Positions 1 through 11,138 of a stretch of DNA of 64,000 bases are shown here, piece by piece. The position numbers and the translations under genes were made by a program. The DNA comes from Campanula takesimana (taxonomy: Eukaryota; Streptophyta; Magnoliopsida; Asterales; Campanulaceae). The first letter of the stretch is position 1. Each line of letters opens with the position of its first letter. Location of the stretch: positions 248,001 through 312,000 of the forward strand of contig JAOWBW010000444.1 of assembly GCA_026119855.1 (NCBI GenBank), written 5' to 3'. The notes beneath the pieces were generated by a model. The model did no database searches. It was given only the letters and a program-made list of their open reading frames with translations, and was not told the DNA's origin.

Positions 1-531
1 ATTTCATCACCACTGTGTACTGCAAACGATCTACGTCCGCTTGAACCTCCCGATCAGTCAAAATCACAGCCGGTTTATCATTGATAGATGCTCTTGGACA
101 TGATGGAGCTTTTAATCCCTCAAACGGGTTGACAAACGTCCCATGCACCCCTTTGTCCCCCTTTAATGCAGCAGAGTACGAAATTGGAACCCTAGTTGTT
201 TTCCCAGCATCACCAGCAGTCATTCCAGCTTCTGCATGTCGTGCTCGGCCGAGTCCCTGCGTTTGAGCGGCCGTGCAGACAGGATTCCGCAAATCTGCAG
301 CAGCCGCCATTGAAGAACTTGGTGGTTCCCTCCATGCAAACCTTGGACGATTGCTTCCTTAGCACCCATAGCAATTGCCTCACCCACAATCGATGAATTA
401 ACACCATTCCCAACACCATTTGATACCCCGCCATGCAAATTAGGGTTTTGAGAATTCAAAACCCTAGAATCGCCATTGTTGCCTCCAAAGCCCACCAAAG
501 CAGTTCCAATCCCTTCCTTCACCATGGCCAT
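1..531 (-). pseudogene. LINE L ORF1 (DUF4283-type nucleic-acid-binding protein), 5' part, frameshifted
   Basis: The start codon is at 531 (MAMVKEG). A Gly/Asn-rich N-terminus runs to about position 325. The reading then has to move to another frame, where MAAAADLRNP begins at 310 and stays open to the left edge. That frame ends in VILTDREVQADVDRLQYTVV, the same layout as the entry to the DUF4283 core in the other ORF1 copies here (LSKEAIEQFAQPFQWTLVGK in LINE E). ORF1 proteins of plant L1 elements are thought to bind element RNA. The frameshift makes it a pseudogene. The zinc knuckle and C-terminus are off-window. It belongs to a different subfamily from the other LINEs in this window. Confidence 0.6.
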
Positions 532-636
532 ACCTCACCCACCGCTAGGCGATGGCCACAAGCCAAAAACAACAAAAAATTCCGGCCAAAATGCCAAGAA
601 GCGAACCAAATAAAAAAAATCTGCAAACCCCCAGGT

Positions 637-1008
637 CAGCCCAGAAAAATTACGATTCCCGACTCGTTAACCGTTGGATCGTTTTCAAATTTCTGGAGGG
701 ATTTCGAATTACCTAGTCGCACCTTTTCACCGTTGGGATCTTCTAAATAATCGATGGATCCGGAGATATGGCCGGTGGCCGAAACTGGAAAAATCTCCAA
801 AAAAAATCGCCCAAAATCGTCAGCCAAGAAAAATTACGATTCCCAATTCGTTAACCGTTGGATCTTCTTAAAAATTCTGGAGAGTGTTCGTATCACTTAG
901 TCGCACGTTTTTACCGTTGGGATCTTCTAAATAATCAACAGAGCCGGAGATATGGCCGGCGGCCGAAACTGGAAAATCTCCAAAAAAATCGCCCCTCAAA
1001 AAATCGCC
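637..1008 (-). repeat. Two tandem 184-bp monomers, LINE L 5'UTR
   Basis: Unit 1 is 637-820 and unit 2 is 821-1004. Anchors recur exactly 184 bp apart: CCGTTGGATC at 671 and 855, and CGGAGATATGGCCGG at 761 and 945. The units sit directly upstream of the ORF1 start when read on the minus strand, so they most likely form the leader/promoter region of LINE L. Tandem 5'UTR monomers with promoter activity are known from rodent L1; a promoter role here is inference. Confidence 0.8.
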
Positions 1009-2274
1009 CCCAAGGATGAGGTGATTAAAGAGCAAGAAAATCAGAAAGTTGTCTTCCCGACAATGGCCAAAAGAGGTGTTGTGCTTCCAGAGGCTGTCAA
1101 TAAGGCTTTACAAAAGGCAATAAGGCTTTACAAAAGGCTTGTAATGAGGTGATTGATTCATCCAAAAAGAGTGGAGATGATCAGACTAAGCCTAATTCTG
1201 ACCAAGAGTCCCCTATGAGAACTCTAGCATGGTCTCCATCGTGGCGCCCTGAACAAGAGTCCCCTATTGTCCCAGTATGGGTAGGGCTGCCCGGACTCCC
1301 AATTCATCTTTTCAACAGGTCATTTATTTTTCCTTGGCTAATGCTATTGGAACCCCGTTATCTCTTGACAAACCAACAGCGGAGTTAACAAGACCTAGTA
1401 TTGCAAAGGTTTTAATTCAGGTTGATGTTACGAAAAAGCTTCCTAGTGAGGTTTTCATTGATTGTGGGGAGTTTATTCCTAGTTTCTACCAAAAGGTTGA
1501 ATATGACAATATGCCCAAATATTGCAAACATTGCTCTATGCTTGGACATGATATTGGTTCATATAAGCGTGCTAATCCAACCCTTGGACAGAAAGTTGAA
1601 GGGAAAACAAGTGCAAAAAAGGTGGAGGTAATTTTTTTTTTTTTTTTTTTTGGCGAAAGGAGACGGTACTCCCAAGATTTTATTAATATGAAAGAAAATT
1701 ACAAACGAGGTGGAGGTAATTAAAGAGCAAGAAAATCAGAAAGTTGTCTTCCCGACATTGGCTAAAAGAGGTGCTGTTCTTCCGGAGGCTGTGATTAAGG
1801 CTTTACAAAAGGCTTGCAATGAGGTGATTGAGTCTTCCAAAAAGAGTGGAGATGATCAGATTGGGGGGTCTAAGCCTAATTTGAATCAAGAGGAACCAAT
1901 TATGGTGGAGGATGTCTCAAATTCTTCTCAAGTTTCCCCTAATGTGGTGGAGACCGTAAGTACTCAGGTTGTTATTGAAGATGTTGATGCGGTTATTTTA
2001 CAAAAAGTGGCCGCTCATAAGTCAAATAATGAAAGCTCTTCTCATGGCACTGATCCTATCCAGGATAAGAATCAACAACAATATGATGTTCGTGATCCTC
2101 TTGGGAATCCAAAATCTCTCCCTTAGAGCAACCCCAAGCCCTACTTCCTTTGTGACTGAAAGAGCGGGTTCTACCCCGTTTAACATACCCAATAACCTTA
2201 TTGCTGATTCAGATGGTTTCATTCCTGTAAAGGCAAGGAAGCATCGCATCAAATCTGTTTCTCCTCCATCTTAA
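1009..2274 (+). pseudogene. LINE A ORF1 (DUF4283 / zinc knuckle), scrambled
   Basis: 1009-1210 encodes an ORF1 C-terminal motif (KVVFPTMAKRGVVLPEAVNK), with a 20-bp tandem duplication at 1099-1118 and 1119-1138. 1211-1633 encodes the middle of ORF1 (AWSPSWRPEQESPIVPVWVG, then DCGEFIPSFYQKVEYDNMPK) and a CCHC-like knuckle CKHCSMLGHDIGSYK whose last Cys reads Tyr. 1709-2274 repeats the C-terminal motif and ends KHRIKSVSPPS with TAA at 2272. A frameshift lies near 2100. Order, stops and shifts rule out a functional protein. The gap to ORF2 is 42 bp, as in LINEs I (40 bp) and J (41 bp). Confidence 0.8.
1621..1721 (-). mobile_element. 75-bp LINE 3'-tail insertion (1634-1708) with 13-bp target duplication
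   Basis: A T-run starting at 1634 is followed by ggcgaaaggagacggtactc and then tail sequence up to about 1708. Read on the minus strand this is the last ~57 nt of the LINE tails in this window, with poly(A). It is bounded by GGTGGAGGTAATT at 1621-1633 and again at 1709-1721. Removing the insert and one copy restores the ORF1 frame from KKVEV into IKEQENQK. It is therefore an extremely 5'-truncated retrotransposition event containing little more than the terminal hairpin. Confidence 0.92.
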
Positions 2275-2316
2275 CTCTCTGTAATCCCTCCCTTTATTTT
2301 TGGATTTTGTTTCCCA

Positions 2317-5300
2317 ATGGTAGCTGTTTTATGTTGGAATCTTCGTGGCCTTGCTAACAAAGCCACAGTAAGAAGGATTAATAATCTGTTCCGTATGCAT
2401 GGGGTCTCGGCTATGGCTATCTTTGAGCCAAAGCAACATATTTCTGTTCTTCTTTCAGTTGTTCGGAAGCTTCACTGTAGTGGGGGTGTTTCTAATGATT
2501 GTGGTCGGATATGGTTTTTTGTGGAATCATGGATTTAATTATCAAATTATTCATGATAGTGTCCAAGCTCTTACTATTCAGATTTCTCATGTTCTATGGC
2601 CTTCTCCCGTGCTTATTACCTGTGTGCATGCTCTTTGTAACAAGTATGAGAGACGGGTGCTTTGGGATGACATTATAAATCTGAGTTCTACTCCGTTAGC
2701 TTGGATGGTCATGGGCGACTTCAATGCTGTTCTAGATCAAAAGGACAATTTGGGTGGAGCTATTGTAACGCCAAACAGGGTGAGGGAATTCTCAGACACT
2801 ATTCAGGTTTCTTCTCTCATTGATGCAGGTTTTATGGGGTCTAAATATACTTGGTGGAACAAACGGCTTGGTAGAAGGTCGATTCCTCAACGTATAGTTA
2901 GAGCTTTTTATAATGAAACTTGGTTACATTTGTTTCATAGTACATCGGTTACTCATTTAAATAGAACATGTTCTGATCACGCTCCTCTGGTTATCTCTAT
3001 TCGGGTGGAGGCAGAGTTATGTAAGGGCTCTTTTCGTTTTATTAATGCTTGGACCCGTCATCCTTCCTTCCTAGATACTGTCCAAAACTCTTGGTCGGAA
3101 TGGATGGATGGGAGACCTATGGTTTGCTTTGGGAAGAAGCTTGCTCGTCTTCGTAAAGTGTTATCGCAGTGGAATAAAAGTGTGTTTGGGAGAATAGAAC
3201 AACAAGTTTCCAATGCTGAAGATGATGTAGTGGTTAAAGAACAATGGGTTGAGCTTGATCCTTCGGAGGAGAATAGGGCTGCTCTTAGTCTTGCACAAGC
3301 TCATTTACAGCATACTCTTGCTATAGAGGAATCTTTTTGGAGACAAAAATCCAATATCCGTTGGATTAAAGAAGGGGATAGAAATACAAAAATTTTCCAC
3401 GCTTATGTCAAAAAGAAAAGGCAAAGGCTTTATATCCACCGCATCCGGGATAGGGGAGGCACAGTTCTCACCTCTAAAGAAGATATTCAGCGTGAAGCCG
3501 TGGAGTTTTATCATGATCAACTTAGGGCTTAAGTTGATGTTGGAAACCCAAATGCTCATGATGATCTTTTACATCTCATCCCCTCTTTGGTTACCCCTGA
3601 AGAGAATGCAGCTCTCATTGCTAGTCCTTCCTTGGATGAGGTCTTGGAGGTAGTCAACGGTATGAATGGTCAAAGTTCAGCTGGTCTGGATGTCTTCACG
3701 GGGTATTTTTACACTTTTTGCTGGGATATTATCAAAGGAGATCTTTATAGAGCTATAAAGGAATTCTTTGCTGGTTTTGAGATGCCTCGATCGTGGACCA
3801 GCACCTTAATTGTCACTATACCAAAAGTGGAGTCCCCTACTTCATTCTCGGATCTTAGACCTATAAGTTTATGTAATTTCTCTAACAAGATTATTACTAA
3901 ACTTTTTACGTGTCGGTTGGGGCAGATTCTTCCTCATATTATCTCTCATAATCAAAGTGGGTTTGTTAAAGGTAGAGTTATTCATGAAAATATTCTCTTA
4001 GCTCAAGAGATGATGCATTCTATCAAGAAGAAAGTGCGGGGTTCTAATATTGCTATTAAATTGGATATGGCGAAGGCTTATGACAAAATTTCTTGGGTCT
4101 CTCTTATTAAAGTGCTCAAGAGTTTTGGTTTTTCTATTGAATGGGTTGACATGGTTTATCGCTGCATTTCGAGTTACTGGTTTTCTATTCTTCTTAATGG
4201 AGAAAGTTGTGGCTTCTTTCATTCAACTAGAGGTTTAAGTCAAGGGGACCCTTTATCTCCTAGCCTTTTCATCATTGCGGCTGAAGTTCTTAGTCGAGGT
4301 CTAAATTATCTTCATGATAGTCAGCCGAGACTTAGATATCGTATGTACCCTCACACTCCCGTTGTCTCTCACTTTCCTACGTGGATGATGTGATTATTTT
4401 TTGTAATGGAGCTCAAGATTCTCTTCATCAGCACATGAATTGTCTAGAAAAGTATCAAGCTTTCTCAGGTCAATTGGTTAGTATTGGTAAATCTTACTTT
4501 GTGACTGGAAATCATGAGGAAGGTAAAGATGCTATTATAATTGAGGCAACGGGGTTTCAAAAGAAAGATCTACCTTTAATTTACTTGGGGTGTCCGTTAT
4601 ATGTAGGGCGAAAAACCCAAAGTTTGTTTGCTCCGCTGCTTCGGAAGATGGAATCTCGATTAGACTCTTGGCAAGGGAAGCTTCTTTCTTATGGCGCGAA
4701 GGTAACTCTCATCAAATCTTGCCTTCAAACTATTCCGCTTTATTATATGTGTGTTTTAGAACCTCCCAACGGTATCATAACAGCCATGCAATGTATGAGT
4801 ATGAACTTCTTCTGGAGTGGTATTGATGGACATCATAAATGCCACTGGGTTGGATGGTCTTGAATTAGTCAGCCTCAAAATGAAGGGGGCTTGGGCATTC
4901 GGAAAATTGAAGATATTAGTAATTCTTTTGCCATGAAACTTAATCTTCGTAAATTGAATTCTCTTTGGTCCTCTTTTATGCTTCGTAAATACTGTTTTGA
5001 GATTGACCCTATGGATGCTGTGCTCACTAGTTTTGCATCTCATGTGTGGAAACGAATGATTGGTGTCAAAGATTTTATGGAGGATAGGCTTGCTTGGAGA
5101 GTTGGTCAGGGTAACATCTCTATCCACGAAAAATGGTTAGATGGTATTCCCCCTATTATACCTCATGATCATGTGCAGATTTTTACTATGTTTGAGAACT
5201 CCTATCCTCGGCATGAGTTTATTCAGGACCAATATGGTGACCAGCTTCTCTCTATCATTACGGCTCAACAAATCTTGCTTAGTGGGGATCAAGACACTCT

Positions 5301-6441
5301 TATTTGGAAGCGTGAATCCTCAGGTTGTTTTTCCACTGAATCGGCTTGGCGTGAATGCAGATATAGTCATGCCCCGAACCTGGTTTTTAAATGTATTTGG
5401 CATAAGCATTTACCAATTAAAATGGCTATTCTTCTTTGGCATGCTCTCCATAGAGGTCTACCTACGGATGATGCCATTCAAAGACGAGGTATCCCAGTCG
5501 TTTCTAAATGTTGTTGCTGCACTTCATCTCATTGTGAGTCCATTGACCATCTTTTTGTCTTTGGTGATTTGGCAAACACCGTTTGGTATTATTTTGGACA
5601 TCTTCTTGGTAGCACTCTCAGTATGGGTAGTTTGAGGCAGCTACTTTGCGCATGGTGGTATGAAATTCCTCAGGATTTATCCCCCTTAAACAAGTGGCTT
5701 CTCGCCATTATACCGGGTGTGATTTGCTGGTTCATATGGTGCCAAAGGAATAAATGGGTTTTTGAAGGTATTAAGCCCTCTCCTCGGTCTCTCATTTCTT
5801 CTATTCTTCATCAAGTGGCAGAAATCTCGAAAGCTTTTAATCTGCAGTTTGAACTAAGCACGGCTGATCTCCATCTTCAGAATATTTTCATGCTTCGGAT
5901 GTCTACCCCAAGTCGTCCTATGCCTCGTATTGTTGTTTGGTCCAAACCTACTCATGGTACGTATAAGCTGAATACGGATGGTGTCTTGCGGGGAAATCCA
6001 GGGCTTGCATCCGGAGGGGGCATCTTTCGGAATTCTAATGGTGAATTAATTTTTGCTTTTGGAAAGTTTTATGGGACTAGGTCTAACATGTGGTCTGAAG
6101 CGAGGGCGGCTCTTGATGGCCTTCTTTATGCTCAAGAGTTTGGTATAAATAATGTTTGGCTAGAGGTTGATTCGGAGGTTTTAATGAAGGTAATTACCAA
6201 GGTCTATCATATACCATGGGAAATCCATTATTTCATCCAGCGGATACACTACATTATGCGCCTTATCCATGTCAATGTTACTCATATCTTGAGGCAAGGA
6301 AATAGAGTTGCGGATGGTCTTGCAAATAGTACGGCTGATTGCAAGAATAACCTTGTTTGGTATCAACCTTCTGATCTTCCTCCGTCTTGTCGTGGGGTGT
6401 ATGCTTTAGATAAAGCGGGATTTCTTTCTATCAGGAGTTAA
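2317..6441 (+). pseudogene. LINE A ORF2 (endonuclease-RT-zf-RVT-RNase H), broken
   Basis: Starts MVAVLCWNLRGL, the APE-type endonuclease N-terminus. A frameshift near 2515 is followed by GDFNAVLDQ (about 2713) and CSDHAPL (about 2974), both endonuclease motifs. RT follows, with GLSQGDPLSPSLF at about 4230. The catalytic YADD is changed to YVDD (4378-4389) and thrown out of frame by a 1-bp loss. In-frame stops are TAA at 3530 and TGA at 4861. The zf-RVT region (about 5340-5600) and RNase H (NTDG, SEARAALDG, EVDSE; about 5950-6380) are in one open stretch from 4891 to 6441. ORF2 proteins nick the target and copy element RNA there; this copy cannot. Confidence 0.92.
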
Positions 6442-6654
6442 TTGTATGGCTAGATTTTTATTTAATCTTTTTGCTTTACACTCTAGTTTCCCCTTCCTTT
6501 TTCATAGAGGTCCTTACGACATGTGTAAGGCCTCCCCTCTTAGTTTCTTTATGGTGGTTAAGGTTTATGTCCCCCACCACGTTTGTATTCTCTTATTAAT
6601 TAAGAAAAGCTAGGGAGGCTACGTCCTCTTTTCGCCAAAATAAAAATAAAAAAA
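6442..6654 (+). other. LINE A 3' tail with two hairpins and poly(A)
   Basis: The tail begins atggctaga and contains an inverted repeat GAGG-CTTAC/GTAAG-CCTC at 6507-6534. It ends with a short stem around TAGGGAGG...CCTCTTTTCGCC (6611-6636) and an A-rich end. The same two elements recur in the tails of B, D, E, G, H, I and J. Sequence-specific recognition of 3' hairpins by RT has been proposed for plant L1 lineages; a role here is inference from conservation. Confidence 0.75.
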
Positions 6655-6655
6655 T

Positions 6656-9600
6656 GTATCTATTCGAGTGGAGGCTGAGATATGTAATGGTTTTTTTCGT
6701 TTTATTAATGCTTGGACCCGCCATCCTTCCTTCCTAGATACTGTCCAAAAATCTTGGTTGGAATGGATGGATGGGAGACCTATGGTTTGCTTTGGGAAGA
6801 AGCTTGCTCGCCTTCATAAAGTGTTATCTCAGTGGAATAAAAGTATATTTGGGAGGATAGAACAACAAGTTTCCAATGCTGAAGATGAAGTAGTGGCTAA
6901 AGAACACTTGGTTGAGATTGATCCCTCGGAGGAGAATAGGGATGCTCTTAGTCTTGCGCAAGCCCATTTACAGCATACCCTTGCTATTGAGGACTCCTTT
7001 TGGAGACAAAAAGCTAATATCCGTTGGATTAAAGAATGGGATAGAAATACAAAAAAAATCACGCTTATGTTAAAAAGAAAAGGCAACGGCTTTATATACA
7101 CTGCATCCGGGATAGGGGAGGCACTTCTCTCACCTCTAAAGAAGATATTCAGCGTGAAGCCGTGGAGTTTTATCATGATCAACTTAGGGCTGCAGTTGAT
7201 GTTGGGAACCCAAATGCTCATGATGATCTTTTACATCTCATCCCTTCTTTGGTTACCCCAGAAGAGAATGCTTTTCTCATTGCTACTCCTTCTTTAGATG
7301 AGGTTTTGGAGGTTGTCAAAGGTATGAATGGTCAGAGTGCAGCTGGTTTGGATGGCTTCACGGGTCTTTTTTATAGTTTTTGCTGGGCTATTATCAAAGA
7401 GGATCTTTATCGAGCTATAAAGGAGTTCTTTACTGGTTTTGAGATGCCTCGATCGTGGACCAGCACCTTAATTGTCACTATTCCTAAAGTGTAGTCCCCT
7501 ATTTCATTCTCGGACCTTAGACCTATAAGTTTATGTAATTTTTCTAACCAGATAATTACTAAACTTTTTACGTGTCGGTTGGGGCAGATTCTACCTCGTA
7601 TTATTTTTCATAATCAAAGTGGGTTTGTTAAAGGTAGAGTTATTCATGAAAATATTCTCTTGGCTCAAGAGATAATGCACTCCATCAAGATGAAAGTGAG
7701 GGGCTCTAACATTGCTATCAAATTGGATATGGCAAAGGCTTATGATAGAATTTCTTGGGTCTCTCTAATTAAAGTGCTCAAGAGTTTTGGTTTTTCTATT
7801 GAATGGGTTGACATGGTTTATCGCTGCATTTCGGGTTGCTGGTTTTCCATTTTTCTTAATGGTGAAAGATGTGGCTTCTTTCACTTGACTAGAGGTTTAC
7901 GTCAAGGGGACCCTCTATCTCCTAGCCTTTTCATCATTGCGGCTGAAGTTCTCAGTCGAGGTCTAAATTATCTCCATGAACGTCAGCCTAGGCTCAGATA
8001 TTCTATCGCACCCTCACACTCCCATTATCTCTCACCTTTCCTACGCAGATGATGTGATTATTTTTTGTAATGGAGCTCAAGATTCTCTTCATCAGCACAT
8101 GAATTGTCTGGAAAAGTATCAAGCATTCTCGGGTCAATTGGTTAGTATTGGTAAATCTTGTTTTGTGACTGGGAAACACAAAGAAGGAAAAGATGCAGTC
8201 ATTATTGAGGCAACGGGTTTTCAAAAGAAAGATCTGCCGTTAACTTACTTGGGGTGTCCTTTATATGTGGGGCGTAAAACTCAAAATCTGTTTTCTCCGC
8301 TGATTCGAAAGATGGAATCTTGCTTAGAATCTTGGCAAGGGAAGCGTCTTTCTTATGGCACAAAGGTAACTCTCATTAAATCTTGCCTTCAAACCATTCT
8401 TCTTTATTATATGTCTGTTTTAGAGCCTCCCAAATGTATCATAACAGCCATGCAGCGTATGATTATGAATTTCTTCTGGAGTGGTATTGATGGACAACAG
8501 AAATGTCACTGGGTTGGATGGTCTCGAATTAGTCAGCCTCAGAATGAAGGGGGCCTTGGCATTCGAAAATTTGAGGATATTAGCACTTCTTTTGCCATGA
8601 AACTTTGGTGGAATCTTCGTAAATCGAATTCTTTATAGTCATCTTTTATGCTCTATAAATACTGTTTTGAGATTCATCTTATGGATGCAGTGCTTACTAG
8701 TTTTGCTTCACATGTGTGGAAATAGATGATTGGTGTCAAAGACTTTATGGAGGATAGACTTGCTTGGAGAGTTGATCAGGGTGATATCTCTATCCACGAA
8801 AAATGGTTGGATGGTATCTCCCCTACTCTACCTCATGAACATGTGCAGATTTTTACTCTGTTTGAGAACTCTTACCCTCGGCACGAATTTATTCAGGAAC
8901 AGTATGGAGATCAACTTGCCTCTATCATTACGACTCAACAAATTATACTTAGTGGGGATCAAGATACTCTTATTTGGAAGCCTGCAACTTCGGGTTGTTT
9001 CTCCACTAAATCTGCTTGGCGTGAATGCCGACATGGTCATGCTACCAACTTGGTTTTTAAATGTATTTGGCATAAACATTTGTCAATTAAAATGTCTATT
9101 CTTCTTTGGCGTGCTCTTCAAATGCCTACGGATGAAGCCCATCAAAGACATGGTATCCCAGTAGTTTCTAAATGTTGTTGCTGTACTTCCTCTCATAGCG
9201 AGTCCATGGACCATCTCTTTGTCTTTGGTGATTTGGCTAACACTGTTTGGTATCATTTTGGGCATCTTCTTGGTGGTACACTTCGAATGGGTAGTTTGAG
9301 GCAGCTCCTTTGCGCATGGTGGCATGAAATTCCTCTGGATTCATCCCCCCTAAACAAGTGGCTTCTTACCATTATTCTGGGTGTGATTTGTTGGTACTTA
9401 TGGTGTCAAAGGAATAAATGGGTTTTTGAAGGTATTAAGCCCTCCCCTTGGTCTCTCATTTCTTCTATTTTTCATCAAGTGGCGGCAATCTCTAAAGCTT
9501 TCAATCTGCATTTTGAAGTTAGCACGACTGATTTATATCTTCAGAACATTTTTATGCTTCGGATAACCGGTCCAAGTCGTCCTATGCTTCGTATTGTTCA

Positions 9601-10020
9601 TTGGTCCAAACCTACTCATGGTACTTATAAGCTGAATACAGATGGAGTCTCGTGGGGAAATCCAGGGCTTGCATCCGGAGGGTGTATCTTTCTGAATTCT
9701 AATGGAGATTTAATTTTTGCGTACGGAAAGTTCTATGGGATTAGGTCTAACATGTGGTCTGAATGAAGGTTATTACCAAGGTATACCATATACCATAGGA
9801 AATCCATTCTTTCATCCAGCGGATACACCACATTATGTGTCTTATCCATGTTCACATTACTCATATCTTGAGGCAAGGACATAGAGTTGCGGATGGTCTT
9901 GCAAATATTGCGGCTGATTGCAAGAAGAACCTTGTTTGGTATCATCCTTCTGATCTTCCTCCTTCTTGTCGTGGGGGGTACGCTTTAGAGAAAGCAGGTT
10001 TTCCTTCTATCCGGAGCTAA
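6656..10020 (+). pseudogene. LINE B ORF2, truncated and broken
   Basis: Starts in the linker after the endonuclease. Defects: frameshift near 7060; TAG at 7492 (GAG in A); frameshift near 8005; TAG at 8636 (TGG) and TAG at 8723 (Arg codon in A). About 85 bp, corresponding to LINE A 6100-6184, is missing at about 9766. YADD is intact at 8042-8053. The 85-bp loss removes the RNase H segment that carries the Glu and second Asp active-site residues. The C-terminus resumes with THILRQGHRVADGLAN and ends at 10020 in SIRS, as in LINE A. Confidence 0.9.
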
Positions 10021-10228
10021 TTGTATGGCTAGATTTTTATTTAATCTTTTTGCTTTACACTCTAGTTTCCCCTTCCTTTATTGTAGAGGTCCTTATGACA
10101 TGTGTAAGGCCTCCCCCCTAGTTTCTTTATGGTGGTTGAGGTTGTCATGTCCCCCACCACGTTTGTACTCTCCTTTTTTATTAATAAAAGCTAGGGAGGT
10201 ACCGTCCTCTTTTCGCCAAAAAAAAAAA
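6656..10228 (+). mobile_element. LINE B, 5'-truncated L1-type copy
   Basis: Begins abruptly in ORF2 after the LINE A poly(A), at sequence matching LINE A from about 2995. It runs through ORF2 and the tail to TTTTCGCC plus poly(A) (10218-10228). The tail has both hairpins. It is very similar to LINE A, so A and B are members of one subfamily. To the right it abuts copia RT sequence at 10229, cutting that RT inside the MDVKSAFL motif. No target duplication could be found because the other flank is not identifiable. Confidence 0.85.
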
Positions 10229-10981
10229 GAAGAGGAATGCACTCTTCACATCCATTTGATATAACTTGAATATTTTGTAAGAGGCATAAGCTAAGAATAT
10301 CCTTATAGCTTCGAGTCTCGCAACGGGGGAAAATGTTTCATCACAATCAATGCCTTCTTCTTATCTGTAGCCTTGTGCAACCAACCTAGCTTTGTTTCTT
10401 GTGATGCTTCCATTCTCATCCATCTTGTTTTTGAACACCCACTTTGTACCAATTACTCCTTGATCTTGTGGCCTTGGAACTAAGGTCCAAACTTTACATC
10501 TTTCAAATTGGTTGAGCTCTTCTTGCATAGCAACAACCCAACTTGAGTCTTGGAGTGCTTCATCAACTTTCTTGGGTTCAACTTGAGATATGAATGCGGT
10601 AAGTGCATCATAGTTTGATCTTCTTGTTTGAACACCAGAATGCAAATCACCAATGATATTCTGAATTGGGTGATCTCTGACCTCACAAACTTCTTGAGGT
10701 ATATCTGCTTGATTTGATGGTGGTTGTAAATCTTCTAGAGGTACATCATTTGTGCTATCCCAATCATAAGTGATTTGAGGGATTGGTTCTTCCACATTGA
10801 TGGGTGTTTCAACTTCAACTCCATTTGAGGTAGCAGCAGATGCGGTAGCTTCTGGTGCTTCATGTATGGTAGATGGAGGTGCAGTTGAGGTAGATGGGTT
10901 TCCTTGAGTTGATTGATTTTGCGGTCGAGTTATACCTGTCTCATTAAGCTCAACAAAATCATCAACAACATTTGGAGCCAA
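10229..10981 (-). pseudogene. copia reverse transcriptase, N-terminal part
   Basis: A Pro/Thr/Glu-rich linker is followed by the start of the RVT_2 domain: GTKWVFKNKMDENGSITRNK then ARLVAQGYR. It next meets an in-frame TAA (CAA expected) just downstream of the Arg codon. The same frame continues EEGIDCDETFSPVARLEAIR and ends at MDVKSAFL where LINE B begins. The catalytic YVDD lies beyond the truncation and is absent. Confidence 0.88.
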
Positions 10982-11138
10982 ATGTGGCTCAAAGAGAGAA
11001 TGTTCATCAAATGTAACATGGACAGATTCTACTATCTTAAGAGTGGTTTTATGAAATATACGAAAAGCTTTTGAGTGTTTAGCATACCCAGTAAAAATAC
11101 CTTCATCGGCTTTAGGAGCAAATTTACCTCGATGTTCT

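Larger units (their letters stand above)
1..1008 (-). mobile_element. LINE L, 5' end of an L1-type LINE (runs off the left edge)
   Basis: Read on the minus strand, this starts near 1008 with a non-coding leader made of two 184-bp monomers. It then enters an ORF1-like protein at 531 and leaves the window at position 1. To the right, at about 1009, the sequence becomes plus-strand LINE A ORF1, so L probably inserted into that ORF1. Its 3' end and the second target duplication lie outside the window. Assignment to L1-type LINEs rests on the ORF1 domain; the exact 5' end is inferred from where the repeat monomers stop. Confidence 0.65.
1009..6654 (+). mobile_element. LINE A, L1-type, rearranged in ORF1
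   Basis: Order on the plus strand: ORF1 fragments (1009-2274), a 42-bp spacer, ORF2 (2317-6441), a 3' tail (6442-6636) and an A-rich end (6637-6654). The 5' part is missing or displaced by LINE L. 1009-1210 repeats ORF1 C-terminal sequence also found at 1714-1890 and precedes ORF1 mid-domain sequence, so the element has been internally scrambled. A 75-bp LINE-tail insertion sits at 1634-1708. The downstream neighbour is LINE B, about 90 percent similar by eye, joined directly to the poly(A). Confidence 0.85.
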
